Of a stretch of DNA of 64,000 bases, positions 35,289 through 43,776 are shown one piece after another. Origin of the DNA: DATFDN01 sp963767645. Lineage in GTDB: Bacteria; Pseudomonadota; Alphaproteobacteria; Acetobacterales; Acetobacteraceae. Position 1 is the first letter of the stretch. Each line of letters begins with the position of its first letter. A program made the position numbers and the translations under genes. The notes beneath the pieces are model-generated. The model did not search any database and was not told where the DNA came from. It saw only the letters and a list, made by a program, of their open reading frames with translations. The stretch is from positions 496,001-560,000 of the forward strand of contig CAVYEW010000004.1 of the NCBI GenBank assembly GCA_963767645.1, read 5' to 3'.

Positions 35289-36629
35289 TCACCGCCTCCC
35301 CGGGTTGAAGTGCTTGCGCAGGCGCTGCCCGTAATCGTTGTAATCGCCTTGCAGCTCCGGGGCCGTGGCGGCGTACCCGGTCACACGCTGGGGAAACCGC
35401 GTCTCGAACATGAACGCCATAGTGCCTTCCAGCTTGTGCGGCCTCAGCTCCGCGCTGCTGGCGCCCTCGAAGGCGTCGACGTCCGGGCCATGCGGCAGCA
35501 TGGTGTTATGCAGGCTGAACCCGCCCGGCACGAAGCCGTGCGGCTTGGCGTCGTACTGGCCGTAGATCAGGCCCATGAACTCGCTCATGCAGTTCATGTG
35601 ATACCAGGGCGGACGGAAGGTGTTCTCGGCAACCAGCCAGCGATCGGGGAAACAGACGAAATCCACGTTCGCCGTTCCCGGCATCTCGGAGGGCGAGGTG
35701 AGGACGGTGAAGATGCTGGGGTCGGCGTGGTCGAACAGCAGCGGGCCGACCGGGGAGAAGCGGCGCAGATCGTATTTATAGGGCGCGTAGTTGCCGTGCC
35801 AGGCAACCACGTCGAGCGGCGAGTGGCCCAGCCCCGCCCGCCAGAGCGAGCCGCCCCACTTCACGTACAGCGTGCTCGGCGCCTCCCGGTCTTCGTAGGC
35901 GGCGACCGGAGTGAGGAAGTCGCGCGGGTTGGCCAGGCAGTTGGCGCCGATCGGGCCGCGTTCCGGCAGCGTGAAGGCGCCGCCGTAGTTCTCGCACAGA
36001 TAGCCACGTGCCGGGCCACCCCGCAGTTCAACGCGCAGCTTCACGCCGCGCGGGATGACGGCGACCTCGCCCGGCTCGATGTCGATGATGCCGAACTCGG
36101 TCCACAGCCGAAGGGCTCCTTGCTGGGGCACGAACAGCATCTCGCCGTCGGCATTGTAGAGATACTCATCGTGCATCGAGCACGTGACCAGGTAGAGATG
36201 CGCCGCCATGCCGGCCTGCGTGGCGGCATCCCCGGCTGTCGCGATGGTCCGCACGCCCTCAAGAAACATGACGTCACCCGAGGGGATCGAAACCGGACTC
36301 CAACGCATCGGGGCGGGCGGGATCTCCACCTCTGCACAGGGCGCCGTGCGCCACAGGCCGGCATCGGCCTTCTCGAACCGGCCCCAGCTCGCGACGGTGG
36401 GGCGGATGCGGTACAGCCAGGAACGCTCGTTGCTGGCGCGGGGCGCGGTGAAGGGCGAGCCGCTGAGCTGTTCGGCGTACAGGCCGTAGGCGCAGCGTTG
36501 CGGTGAGTTGCGGCCGACCGGCAAGGCGCCAGGCAGCGCCTCGGTCTCGAAGCCGTTGCCGAAGCCGGAGAGATAATCCGGCTGTCCGCTGTCGGATCGG
36601 GTTGGGGTAAGAGGCTGGACGACGTTCAT
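35289..36629 (-). CDS. hmgA: homogentisate 1,2-dioxygenase
   Basis: 446 residues from ATG 36629, chosen because GGAGGAG lies 6 bases upstream; the longer frame to 36746 is not conserved. Hallmarks: LSGFGNGFETEALPGALPVGRNSPQ at the start, HDEYLYNADGEMLFVPQQG, and the C-terminal iron site PPWYHMNCMSEFMGLIYG with the Glu and His ligands, then LHNTMLPHGPD with the third His. It opens the homogentisate ring to maleylacetoacetate with O2 and Fe(II). It sits between the dehydrogenase and fahA. The next enzyme, maleylacetoacetate isomerase, is not encoded here. Confidence 0.97.
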   Translation of the reverse strand: MNVVQPLTPTRSDSGQPDYLSGFGNGFETEALPGALPVGRNSPQRCAYGLYAEQLSGSPFTAPRASNERSWLYRIRPTVASWGRFEKADAGLWRTAPCAEVEIPPAPMRWSPVSIPSGDVMFLEGVRTIATAGDAATQAGMAAHLYLVTCSMHDEYLYNADGEMLFVPQQGALRLWTEFGIIDIEPGEVAVIPRGVKLRVELRGGPARGYLCENYGGAFTLPERGPIGANCLANPRDFLTPVAAYEDREAPSTLYVKWGGSLWRAGLGHSPLDVVAWHGNYAPYKYDLRRFSPVGPLLFDHADPSIFTVLTSPSEMPGTANVDFVCFPDRWLVAENTFRPPWYHMNCMSEFMGLIYGQYDAKPHGFVPGGFSLHNTMLPHGPDVDAFEGASSAELRPHKLEGTMAFMFETRFPQRVTGYAATAPELQGDYNDYGQRLRKHFNPGRR

Positions 36630-36670
36630 GGTTCTGCTCCTCCTTGCTCGGGCGGGTGCCGACGCCGTCT

Positions 36671-37951
36671 TCACACGAGCTGCCGCAGCGCGATCTCGAG
36701 CGCCGTGCGCGCGATCCCGGTGCGGTCGGAAGAGCGGTCGCGGCACGCCGCGAGCGCGCCGCGCACAGTCTCCGACACATCAGCGAAGATGGCATCGTCC
36801 GAGACCTCGGCGCCGCCTTGCATCAGGAAGGCGAAGGCGCGCGCCATCCCGCAATTGGCGATGAAGTCGGGGATCACGGCAACCCAGCCGTCCGCGTATT
36901 CGTACGTCGGCCCGTAAAAGATCTCCGGATCGGCGAAGGGGACGTTCGCGCCGCTTGCCACCAACCCGAGCCCGCCCGTGATCAGCCGATCGATCTGTTC
37001 GCGCGTGACGAGGCGCGAGGCCGCGCAGGGCAGGAAGATATCGGCGCCCATGTCCCAGACCATCTCGTTGGCTTGTGTGAACGGGACCAGGTCGGCGGCG
37101 ACCAGCCGGTTCCCGTCCTTGTCCAGAAACAGCCGCCGGACCTCTTCGGCACCAAGCCCCCCGGGCGCGAGCAGTCCGCCCGCGCGGTCGATGATGCCGA
37201 CAATCCGGGCGCCCGCCTGGCTCAGATAATAGGCCGCCGCCGAGCCGACATTGCCCCAGCCCTGCACCACGACCCGCTTGCCCGCGAGCACGCCGCCATA
37301 AAGCTCATAGGTGTGTCGCACCGACTCCGCGACACCCCAGCCGGTGATAAGGTCCGCGATCGTGTACTTGCGGCCTGTCGCGGGCGTGAAGCGCGGGTCC
37401 TCGACAGGCTTGGCGACGCCGAGGCGAAGCTGGCCTACCTTCTGGATCAGCTCGCTCGCACTCGGCCGGAAGTGCCCTGAGACCACGCCTTCCTGGGGAT
37501 GCCAGAGCCCGTGACGCTCGGTGAGTGGGATCACATCGTGGAGCTCGTCCACGTTCAGGTCGCCGCCGGTGCCGTAATAGGTCTTCAGCAACGGCGCAAC
37601 CGCGCGGAACCACCGGCGCAGCACCTCGTCGCGCCGGGGATCGGCCGGATCGAAGCAGATGCCGGACTTGGCGCCACCGATCGGCGGCCCGGAGATGGTG
37701 AACTTCACCTCCATGGTCTTGGCGAGGGATTCCACCTCGCGTCGGTCCAGCCCGGCGCGCATCCTGGTGCCGCCGCCGGCCGCGCCGCCGCGCAGCGAGT
37801 TGATGACCGCCCAGCCTTTCGCGCCGGTCTTGGAATCCGCCCATTCAAAGACGATCTCCGGCGCCTTGCGCTCGAAAGCGGCGAGCAGATTGTGCAGCGT
37901 CGCTGGTTGCTGGCCAGCGGCGTCGTTTATGCGGAGCGTGGTATCGAGCAT
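36671..37951 (-). CDS. Glu/Leu/Phe/Val dehydrogenase family amino acid dehydrogenase
   Basis: 426 residues with the amino acid dehydrogenase order: substrate domain with SLRGGAAGGGTRM and PPIGGAKSGICFDP (the conserved Lys), the catalytic Asp region GTGGDLNVDE, then the Rossmann domain VVVQGWGNVGSAAAYYLSQAGARIVGI and PCAASRLVT. Length is that of glutamate dehydrogenases rather than the roughly 360 residues of leucine/phenylalanine dehydrogenases. Placement between a permease and hmgA in a tyrosine operon suggests deamination of tyrosine or phenylalanine to the pyruvates that HPPD uses, or glutamate recycling after transamination. Specificity cannot be read here. Confidence 0.88.
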   Translation of the reverse strand: MLDTTLRINDAAGQQPATLHNLLAAFERKAPEIVFEWADSKTGAKGWAVINSLRGGAAGGGTRMRAGLDRREVESLAKTMEVKFTISGPPIGGAKSGICFDPADPRRDEVLRRWFRAVAPLLKTYYGTGGDLNVDELHDVIPLTERHGLWHPQEGVVSGHFRPSASELIQKVGQLRLGVAKPVEDPRFTPATGRKYTIADLITGWGVAESVRHTYELYGGVLAGKRVVVQGWGNVGSAAAYYLSQAGARIVGIIDRAGGLLAPGGLGAEEVRRLFLDKDGNRLVAADLVPFTQANEMVWDMGADIFLPCAASRLVTREQIDRLITGGLGLVASGANVPFADPEIFYGPTYEYADGWVAVIPDFIANCGMARAFAFLMQGGAEVSDDAIFADVSETVRGALAACRDRSSDRTGIARTALEIALRQLV

Positions 37952-37987
37952 TGTCGGTATCTCCTTGATCTCGCGTAAGCGGTTTGT

Positions 37988-39427
37988 TCAGGCCAGGGAA
38001 GCTGCCGGCGCGGCCCCGCGCTTCTTCGTCAGCGCATAGCCGGCGGCGAGGATCGCGAACCAGGCAGGGGCGACGTAGAGGGCGATGCGGGTCTCCGCAT
38101 CGAAGGCGAGCAGCACGGCGACCACTGCGAAGAAGGCCAGGACGACGTAGTTCGTGTACGGCGCTCCGGGCATGCGATAGGCACTCGCCTGCGCCCGGCC
38201 CTGCCGAACCGCCTTGCGATAGAAGAGATGGGCCACGATGATCGTGCTCCAGGTCCAAAGCTGGATCGCCAGCACGACGCTGATCACGTAGACGAACACC
38301 CGTTGCGGGGCGAGGTAGTTGAGCGCCACGCCTGCGAGCATGAGCGCGGCCGACGCTGCGACGGCCTTGGCCGGCACGTGCTGGCGGCTGACCTCGCCGA
38401 AGGCGCGCGGCGCCTGGCCGGCATGGGCGAGGGTGTGGAGCATCCGCCCGGTGCTGAAGATGCCGCTGTTGCAGGCGGACGCGGCGGCGGTGATGACGAC
38501 GAAGGTGACGACGGAAGCGGCGGACGGGATGCCGAAATGGTCGAACACCAGGACGAAGGGGCTGGCCTTGACCGACAACTGATCCCAGGCGACCAGCGAC
38601 ATGATCACCGCGATGGCGCCGATGTAGAAGATCAGGATGCGCCAGATCACGCCGTTGATGGCACGCGGCAGGGTGCGGGCCGGGTCGCGTGCCTCGCCCG
38701 CGGTCACGCCGATCAGCTCGATGCCGCCAAAGGCGAAGGTGGCGATGGGCAGCGCCAGGACCACCCCGAGTACGCCGTGTGGGAAGAAGCCGCCATGCGC
38801 CCACAGATTGGAGACGCTCGCCGTCCGCCCAATCTCCCCGCCAAGGCCGAACAGCAATGCCGTAATGCCGAAGAGGATCAGCGCAACCACGGTAACGACC
38901 TTGATCAACGCGAACCAGAACTCGAACTCGCCGAAGAACCGCACGGCGAGCAGGTTGACTATCGACAGAAAGCCGAGCGTGGCCAGCGCTGGCAGCCATT
39001 GCGGCACTTGCGGGAACCAGTACTGCACGTAGATGCCGACCGCGGTGAGCTCGGCGATGCCGACCACGACCCAGAGGAACCAGAAGGACCAGCCGGTTAC
39101 GAAGCCCGCCCACGGGCCGATGAATTCCTCCGCGTACGTGGCGAAGGAGCCTGCGACGGGCCGGTAGAGCAGCAGCTCGCCCAAGGCGCGGGCAACGAGA
39201 AAGACGGCAAGTCCACCAAGCGCGTAGGCCAGCAGCAGGCCGGGGCCGGCGCGATGGATCGCCTGCGCCGAGCCGAGGAACAGCCCGACGCCGATGGAGC
39301 CGCCGAGGGCGATAAGCTGGATGTGGCGATTGCCGAGGCCGCGGGCGAAGCCCTGGTGCTCGGCACCGGATGCCGTCTCTTGTCGCGCGAGGTCGGCAGG
39401 CATCGACATGGTCAAGTCGCTTGGCAT
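37988..39427 (-). CDS. amino acid permease (APC superfamily, AroP/PheP-like)
   Basis: 479 residues from ATG 39427, which follows GGAGGAAA. Twelve hydrophobic segments are visible; the first carries the substrate loop IQLIALGGSIGVGLFLGSAQAI, followed by GPGLLLAYALGG, and a conserved AFGGIELIGVTAGEARDPARTLPRAI between segments five and seven, both diagnostic for the AAT branch of the APC superfamily. This branch includes AroP, PheP and TyrP-like uptake systems driven by protons. In the tyrosine operon, aromatic amino acid import is the natural job. A palindromic repeat separates it from hpd. Confidence 0.9.
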   Translation of the reverse strand: MPSDLTMSMPADLARQETASGAEHQGFARGLGNRHIQLIALGGSIGVGLFLGSAQAIHRAGPGLLLAYALGGLAVFLVARALGELLLYRPVAGSFATYAEEFIGPWAGFVTGWSFWFLWVVVGIAELTAVGIYVQYWFPQVPQWLPALATLGFLSIVNLLAVRFFGEFEFWFALIKVVTVVALILFGITALLFGLGGEIGRTASVSNLWAHGGFFPHGVLGVVLALPIATFAFGGIELIGVTAGEARDPARTLPRAINGVIWRILIFYIGAIAVIMSLVAWDQLSVKASPFVLVFDHFGIPSAASVVTFVVITAAASACNSGIFSTGRMLHTLAHAGQAPRAFGEVSRQHVPAKAVAASAALMLAGVALNYLAPQRVFVYVISVVLAIQLWTWSTIIVAHLFYRKAVRQGRAQASAYRMPGAPYTNYVVLAFFAVVAVLLAFDAETRIALYVAPAWFAILAAGYALTKKRGAAPAASLA

Positions 39428-39449
39428 GGTTTCCTCCGGTATATCTTGA

Positions 39450-39537
39450 CCCCTCCCCCCGGCCCCCTCCCGCAAGGGGAGGGGGAGTCGTGCCGTAAGC
39501 CCCCTCCCCTTGCGGGAGGGGGTTGGGGGAGGGGGTA
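39450..39537. repeat. C/G-rich palindromic repeat, copy 2 (intergenic)
   Basis: Two inverted halves (CCCTCCCGCAAGGGGAGGGG and CCCTCCCCTTGCGGGAGGGG) fill most of the 121 bases between hpd and the permease gene. On the message they would fold into strong stem-loops inside the operon, where such repeats can stabilise the upstream part or attenuate the downstream part. Confidence 0.85.
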
Positions 39538-39548
39538 AGCGGAAGCTG

Positions 39549-40682
39549 CTATTGCGCCGCGCTGGCGCGCAGCACGCCGCGGCGAAGCTGGTCTTCCTCG
39601 ATGGAGACGAAGAGGGCGCGGAAATTGCCCTCGCCGAAACCCTCGTCGCCCTTGCGCTGGATGAATTCGAAGAAGATCGGGCCGACCACGGTGGCCGAGA
39701 AGATCTGCAGCAGAACCTTGGTCATGCGCCCTTGTGTCTCGCCAAGCGCGACCGCGCTCTCGCCATCGATCAGGATGCCGTTGCGCCGCAGCCGGTCGAG
39801 ATCCTCGCCATGGCCGGGCACGCGCTGATCCACGCGCTCGTAGTAGGTTGCAGGCGGGGCGGGCATGAAGGCGAGCCCGGCCGCACGCAGGCCCTCGATC
39901 GTGGCGTAGATGTCGCGGCAGCCGCAGGCAATGTGCTGGATGCCCTCGCCCTTGTAGGCCCGCAGATACTCCTCGATCTGGCTGTTCTCGTCAGCGGATT
40001 CGTTGATCGGGATGCGGATCTTGCCGTCGGGGCTAGTCAGCGCGCGGGAGAACAGGCCGGTGTATTCGCCCTTGATGTCGAAGTATCGGATCTCACGGAA
40101 GCTGAAGAGCCGCTCGTAGAACCCGGCCCAGAAATCCATTCGGCCGCGGCCCACGTTATGCGTCAGATGGTCGATGTAGAAGAGGCCGCTCCCTTCCGGC
40201 TTGGGATCACGCTCACCGACCCACACGAAGTCCTCGTCATAGACGGAACCCTTCGCACCGTAGCGATCGACGAGATAGAGCAAGCTGCCGCCAATGCCTT
40301 TGAGCGCCGGAACGCCGAGCGTCGGGCTGCCCTCGGCCGCGTCCGCCGGCTCGGCGCCGAGCTCCAGGGCGCGGCGATAGGCGTGTCCGGCATCGACCAC
40401 GCGGAAGCCCATGGACGCCGCGCAGGGGCCATGCGCGGCGGCGAAGTTCGCGGCGTGCGTGCCGGGCTCCTCGTTGACCAGGTAGTCCACGTCGCCCTGG
40501 CGATAGACCGTGATCGCCTTCGTCCGGTGTTTCGCCACCGGCGCGAAGCCCATCAGGCGGAACAGCGCGTGCAGCTTGCCCGGCTCCGGGTGGGCATATT
40601 CGACGAACGCGAACCCGTCGGTGCCCATCGGGTTGTGCGGCGTGATCTGGGCTGCCGGCGCATCGTGCGGGAATGGACCCAT
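39549..40682 (-). CDS. hpd: 4-hydroxyphenylpyruvate dioxygenase
   Basis: 377 residues. Start ATG 40682 follows GGAGGAGAG. Two vicinal-oxygen-chelate domains: the N-terminal one (FVEYAHPEPGKLHALFRLMGF) and the C-terminal catalytic one with iron ligands in YIDHLTHNV (His), GIQHIACG (His) and FFEFIQRKG (Glu). C-terminal GFGEGNFRALFVSIEEDQ closes the active site. It turns 4-hydroxyphenylpyruvate into homogentisate with O2. It is the first gene of the tyrosine operon, divergent from a Lrp-type regulator across a 115-base control region. Confidence 0.97.
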   Translation of the reverse strand: MGPFPHDAPAAQITPHNPMGTDGFAFVEYAHPEPGKLHALFRLMGFAPVAKHRTKAITVYRQGDVDYLVNEEPGTHAANFAAAHGPCAASMGFRVVDAGHAYRRALELGAEPADAAEGSPTLGVPALKGIGGSLLYLVDRYGAKGSVYDEDFVWVGERDPKPEGSGLFYIDHLTHNVGRGRMDFWAGFYERLFSFREIRYFDIKGEYTGLFSRALTSPDGKIRIPINESADENSQIEEYLRAYKGEGIQHIACGCRDIYATIEGLRAAGLAFMPAPPATYYERVDQRVPGHGEDLDRLRRNGILIDGESAVALGETQGRMTKVLLQIFSATVVGPIFFEFIQRKGDEGFGEGNFRALFVSIEEDQLRRGVLRASAAQ

Positions 40683-40739
40683 CTGAACTCTCCTCCTGCG
40701 GTGGTGAAAGGAGTAGGCCTGGACCGGCGCAAAGTGCGT

Positions 40740-40779
40740 GCAAAATGCGGCTTCCTCCGGTTAATTCCGCAAGGATTGC
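40740..40779. promoter_or_regulatory. candidate Lrp-type operator between hpd and its regulator
   Basis: An imperfect dyad GCAAaaTGCGG (40740-40750) and CCGCAaggaTTGC (40767-40779) lies in the divergent control region, with another GCAAAGTGCG just outside. Lrp/AsnC proteins bind such degenerate, repeated dyads. That the adjacent regulator binds it is inference. Confidence 0.4.
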
Positions 40780-40797
40780 GCGTCGGAGGGGGCATCC

Positions 40798-41295
40798 ATG
40801 CACGGAACGGCTACACTCGACGGGTTCGACCTTCGCCTGCTTGCGGCATTGCAGGACAATGGCAGGCTCACGAACAACGAGATCGGCGAACGCATCGGAC
40901 TGTCGCCGTCCCAGTGCTCGCGTCGACGCGTGGCCCTGGAGGCCGCGGGCCTGATCCGAGGCTACCGGGCCGAGCTGGCCGCCGAGGCATTGGGCTTCCG
41001 GTTACTGGTCTTCATCCAGGTGACGCTCGCCACGCACAACGAGGACAACGCCCGGAACTTCCGCATGCTCGTCGCCCGTGTGGACGAGGTGCAGGAGGCG
41101 TACGCGATGAGCGGCGACGCCGACTACCTGCTCAAGGCAGTGGTCCCGGACCTGAAGGATCTCTCTATCCTCGTGAACGATGTCCTCCTGCGACACGAAA
41201 GCGTCGCGCGCGTCCGCTCGTCCATCGTGCTCGAACGGCTGAAGGACACGGCGCGGCTGCCGCTGCGTGCACTCCCGCGCGCTGGGGGCGCGTGA
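40798..41295 (+). CDS. Lrp/AsnC family transcriptional regulator
   Basis: 165 residues starting at ATG 40798 after GGAGGGGG. N-terminal winged helix (LDGFDLRLLAALQDNGRLTNNEIGERIGLSPSQCSRRRVALEAAGLIRGY) and C-terminal RAM ligand domain (VFIQVTLATHNEDNARNFRMLVARVDEVQEAYAMSGDADYLLKAVV). It belongs to the Lrp group whose ligand is usually an amino acid. Divergence from hpd suggests control of tyrosine catabolism, probably with tyrosine, phenylalanine or a pathway intermediate as effector; BkdR/HpdA-like regulators act this way in pseudomonads and rhizobia. Confidence 0.92.
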   Translation: MHGTATLDGFDLRLLAALQDNGRLTNNEIGERIGLSPSQCSRRRVALEAAGLIRGYRAELAAEALGFRLLVFIQVTLATHNEDNARNFRMLVARVDEVQEAYAMSGDADYLLKAVVPDLKDLSILVNDVLLRHESVARVRSSIVLERLKDTARLPLRALPRAGGA

Positions 41296-41310
41296 CCGAA
41301 GCTCGCGCGG

Positions 41311-42702
41311 TTACAGCCCCACCCGGCGGCGCAGCGAGCGGATGATCCTCGACAGCAGCCCGCCGGCGCTCAGGCCCTCCTCCATGAACGCCTCCAGCCG
41401 ATCGGTCGCCAGCTTGGCCTGAGCCCAACCGTCGCCGAGCGCTTCGTGGGCGCGGGCCATCAGGCCGGCGCGGCGCCCGGGATGCTTGATCTCGCTCTCC
41501 AGGTGGTGGGTCAGACCGAACACGGATTCCTTGAAGCCTTGCAACGTGAGGACGGTGCGCGCTGGCTGGATGTCGGGGGCGACCGGCGCCTCCGGAAGAT
41601 CGCTGCGCGGCGCCTTCCGCCAAGTCAGCGAAGCCAGCGGGTCGTTCGCTTGCCGCGCGCGCCGGCCGAGCGGCTGCACGCCCTGGTACAGATTGGAGGC
41701 CATGCGCAGCAGGCTCGTGTGATCGAACACGGTGTGCACGACACCAGGGTCCAGCATCGGCGAGACCAGCACCGCCGGCACGCGGAAGCCGAGGCGGTCG
41801 AACGCGAAATGTTTGGTGTGGTCGTCCGGCGCTACCGTCGCCGGCGGCACGACGTGGTCGAAGAAGCCGCCATGCTCGTCGTAGAGCACGAACAGCAGCG
41901 TGCGGGCGAACAATCCCGGATTGGCGCGCAGGGTATTGTACACGTCGGCAATCAGCGCGTCGCCGCGCATCACGTCGTGCGGCGGGTGCTGGTCATTCTG
42001 GTTCGGGCCGAAATAGGTCGGCTCGATGAAGGTGTAGGCGGGCAGGTCGCCGGCCGCGACATCCTCGTGCCAATGCTTGTAGTTTCGATAGCTGCCGAGA
42101 TGCTTGAACTGGTGGACCATGACCAGCGATTGCGGCACGTCGCCGTAATAGATGCGCCATTGCACGCCGGCATCTGACAGCTCGTCGTACAGCGTGCGTT
42201 CGGTGAACAGATGCAGCTCCGACGTGAACAGGCTTCGCGGCTCCGTGACGATGCCGAGCGAGGTGCCCGAATGGGCGAACAGCCGGTTTATCCAGGTCGG
42301 GCCCGGCAAGGATGAGAACCAGCGGTCGCAAACGACGTAGTGCTCGGCCAAGCTGTGCAGCGCCGGCAGGAAGCCGCGCGGGAAGTAGCCCATCACCTCC
42401 CGCCGCTCCTCTGTCGTACTGGTCGGGTAGTGGCGCACGAAATCGGCGACGAAACCCTGGTTGGTGCCGCCGTCGAGCTGGGCGAGGGAGTTGTGCAGGT
42501 AATGCTGGGGGTCGCGGTCGATGTTGCGGGTCCGGGTGGGTGCCTGGAACACCGGGAGGCCGCCAGACCCGTCCGGGTTCGACCGCGGATGCGCCGGATC
42601 GACGCCGTCCAGGCCCGCATGGACCTCGGCCATGCATCCAAGCATCCGGTCGAAGCAATTATTCTCCATCATCAGCACGACGATGTGGTCGATGGGCGGC
42701 AT
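41311..42702 (-). CDS. phospholipase C / acid phosphatase (AcpA-like) phosphoesterase
   Basis: 463 residues of the alkaline-phosphatase-like phosphoesterase family. Metal-site segments: DHIVVLMMENNCFDRMLG at the start (the usual form is MENRSFDHMLG, so Arg-Ser is replaced by Asn-Cys), the nucleophile region LPGPTWINRLFAHSGTS, TFIEPTYFGP, and LYDEHGGFFDHVVPP with Asp/Glu/His. No signal peptide is visible, unusual for a family often secreted; either it acts in the cytoplasm or the start is misplaced. It is the third gene of a small operon with a Tam-like methyltransferase and a 60-residue membrane protein. Confidence 0.85.
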   Translation of the reverse strand: MPPIDHIVVLMMENNCFDRMLGCMAEVHAGLDGVDPAHPRSNPDGSGGLPVFQAPTRTRNIDRDPQHYLHNSLAQLDGGTNQGFVADFVRHYPTSTTEERREVMGYFPRGFLPALHSLAEHYVVCDRWFSSLPGPTWINRLFAHSGTSLGIVTEPRSLFTSELHLFTERTLYDELSDAGVQWRIYYGDVPQSLVMVHQFKHLGSYRNYKHWHEDVAAGDLPAYTFIEPTYFGPNQNDQHPPHDVMRGDALIADVYNTLRANPGLFARTLLFVLYDEHGGFFDHVVPPATVAPDDHTKHFAFDRLGFRVPAVLVSPMLDPGVVHTVFDHTSLLRMASNLYQGVQPLGRRARQANDPLASLTWRKAPRSDLPEAPVAPDIQPARTVLTLQGFKESVFGLTHHLESEIKHPGRRAGLMARAHEALGDGWAQAKLATDRLEAFMEEGLSAGGLLSRIIRSLRRRVGL

Positions 42703-42716
42703 GGCGGCCCTGGGAC

Positions 42717-43505
42717 TCAGCGCCGCGCGACGATGAACAGCCGCCGGAAGGGCAGCAAGGTGGTGCCGTCAGGCCGGCGCGGGTAGTGCGGGCGCAGCGC
42801 GGCGGCGTAGGCGGCGCGGAACGCGGGCCGCAGGTCTTCGGGAAGCCTGTCCAGGAACGGCCGCAGACTGCTGCCGGAGGCCCACTCGCCAACCGCATCC
42901 TCACCCTGCAGCGCGTGCATGTAGATGGTCTGCCACAGATCCAGCACAGTGGCGTGCGGGCGCAGCAGATCCCAGTAGCGTTCAGGGGTCAGAATGCCCC
43001 GGGCCGAGCCAATGCCGTGGAGATGCGCAGCCCACGGGCCGGACGCGGCCACCTCCGGCTGCAATCGGCGCAGCGGCGCATCGTGCATGGCCGGCATCTG
43101 CACCGCGAGCACGCCCCCGGGCGCGAGCAGCGACAGAAGGCGCGGAAACAGCGCCTCGTGCCCGCCAACCCAATGCAGCGCGGCGTTCGAGTAGATCAGG
43201 TCGGGCGGCGCATCCGGCGTCCAGGCGCCGATGTCGGCGGCGACGAACCGGCAGGAAGGGGCGGCGGCGCGGGCCTTCGCCAGCATGGACTCGGAGGCGT
43301 CGATGCCGATGACTTCAGCCGTGGGAAACCGCTGCGCGAGCAGGGCGGTGACGTTGCCGGCGCCGCAGCCGAGATCGATGACACGGGCCGGCGCGGCCAG
43401 CTCCGCGCGCGCCAGAAGATCGAGCGCCGGCCGCAGGCGCTCATCGGCGAAGCGGAGATATTGCTCCGGGTCCCAGTCCGTACCCTCAGCCGCTTTCCCG
43501 GCCAC
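42717..43505 (-). CDS. tam: trans-aconitate 2-methyltransferase-like SAM methyltransferase
   Basis: 262 residues: substrate lid at the N-terminus (DWDPEQYLRFADERLRPALDLLAR, the Tam signature), SAM motif I VIDLGCGAGNVTALL, motif II VIGIDASESML, then YSNAALHWV and GGVLAVQMPAMHDAPLRRL, all as in E. coli Tam. It esterifies trans-aconitate, removing an inhibitor of aconitase. Length and motifs fit well. It starts 1 base after the small membrane protein gene and is followed by the phosphoesterase gene after 14 bases. Confidence 0.88.
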   Translation of the reverse strand: MAGKAAEGTDWDPEQYLRFADERLRPALDLLARAELAAPARVIDLGCGAGNVTALLAQRFPTAEVIGIDASESMLAKARAAAPSCRFVAADIGAWTPDAPPDLIYSNAALHWVGGHEALFPRLLSLLAPGGVLAVQMPAMHDAPLRRLQPEVAASGPWAAHLHGIGSARGILTPERYWDLLRPHATVLDLWQTIYMHALQGEDAVGEWASGSSLRPFLDRLPEDLRPAFRAAYAAALRPHYPRRPDGTTLLPFRRLFIVARR

Positions 43506-43506
43506 G

Positions 43507-43689
43507 TCAGTGCGGTCCGGCGCTGCTACGATCGAAATACCGCTTGATGAGCCAGAAGCCCGCGATCACCGTCACGGCGAACAGGGCCATGCCGAGTCCG
43601 TACCAGGCCCCGCCGGTATCGATCATGAACAGCGCACCGATCGCCACCAGGATTACCAGCGCGAAGGAGAGCATGTCCCGGACTTCCAT
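43507..43689 (-). CDS. small two-helix membrane protein
   Basis: 60 residues: MEVRDMLSFALVILVAIGALFMIDTGGAWYGLGMALFAVTVIAGFWLIKRYFD, two hydrophobic helices with a short polar turn and a basic C-terminus. It has a sensible ribosome site (GGAGG before ATG 43689) and a normal codon pattern, and leads the operon with tam. Function unknown. Confidence 0.65.
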   Translation of the reverse strand: MEVRDMLSFALVILVAIGALFMIDTGGAWYGLGMALFAVTVIAGFWLIKRYFDRSSAGPH

Positions 43690-43776
43690 CGATAAACCTC
43701 CGTATCAAATCTGCGACACCGTGCTATTTGCACGCTCTACGAAGCAGGGCAAATGCGCCCCGGCGCGCGGCCGGTC

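Noticed and set aside
39510..41345. A 611-residue frame on the plus strand
   Set aside because: It is antisense to hpd and shifted relative to the Lrp-type gene; composition is that of a shadow frame in GC-rich DNA.
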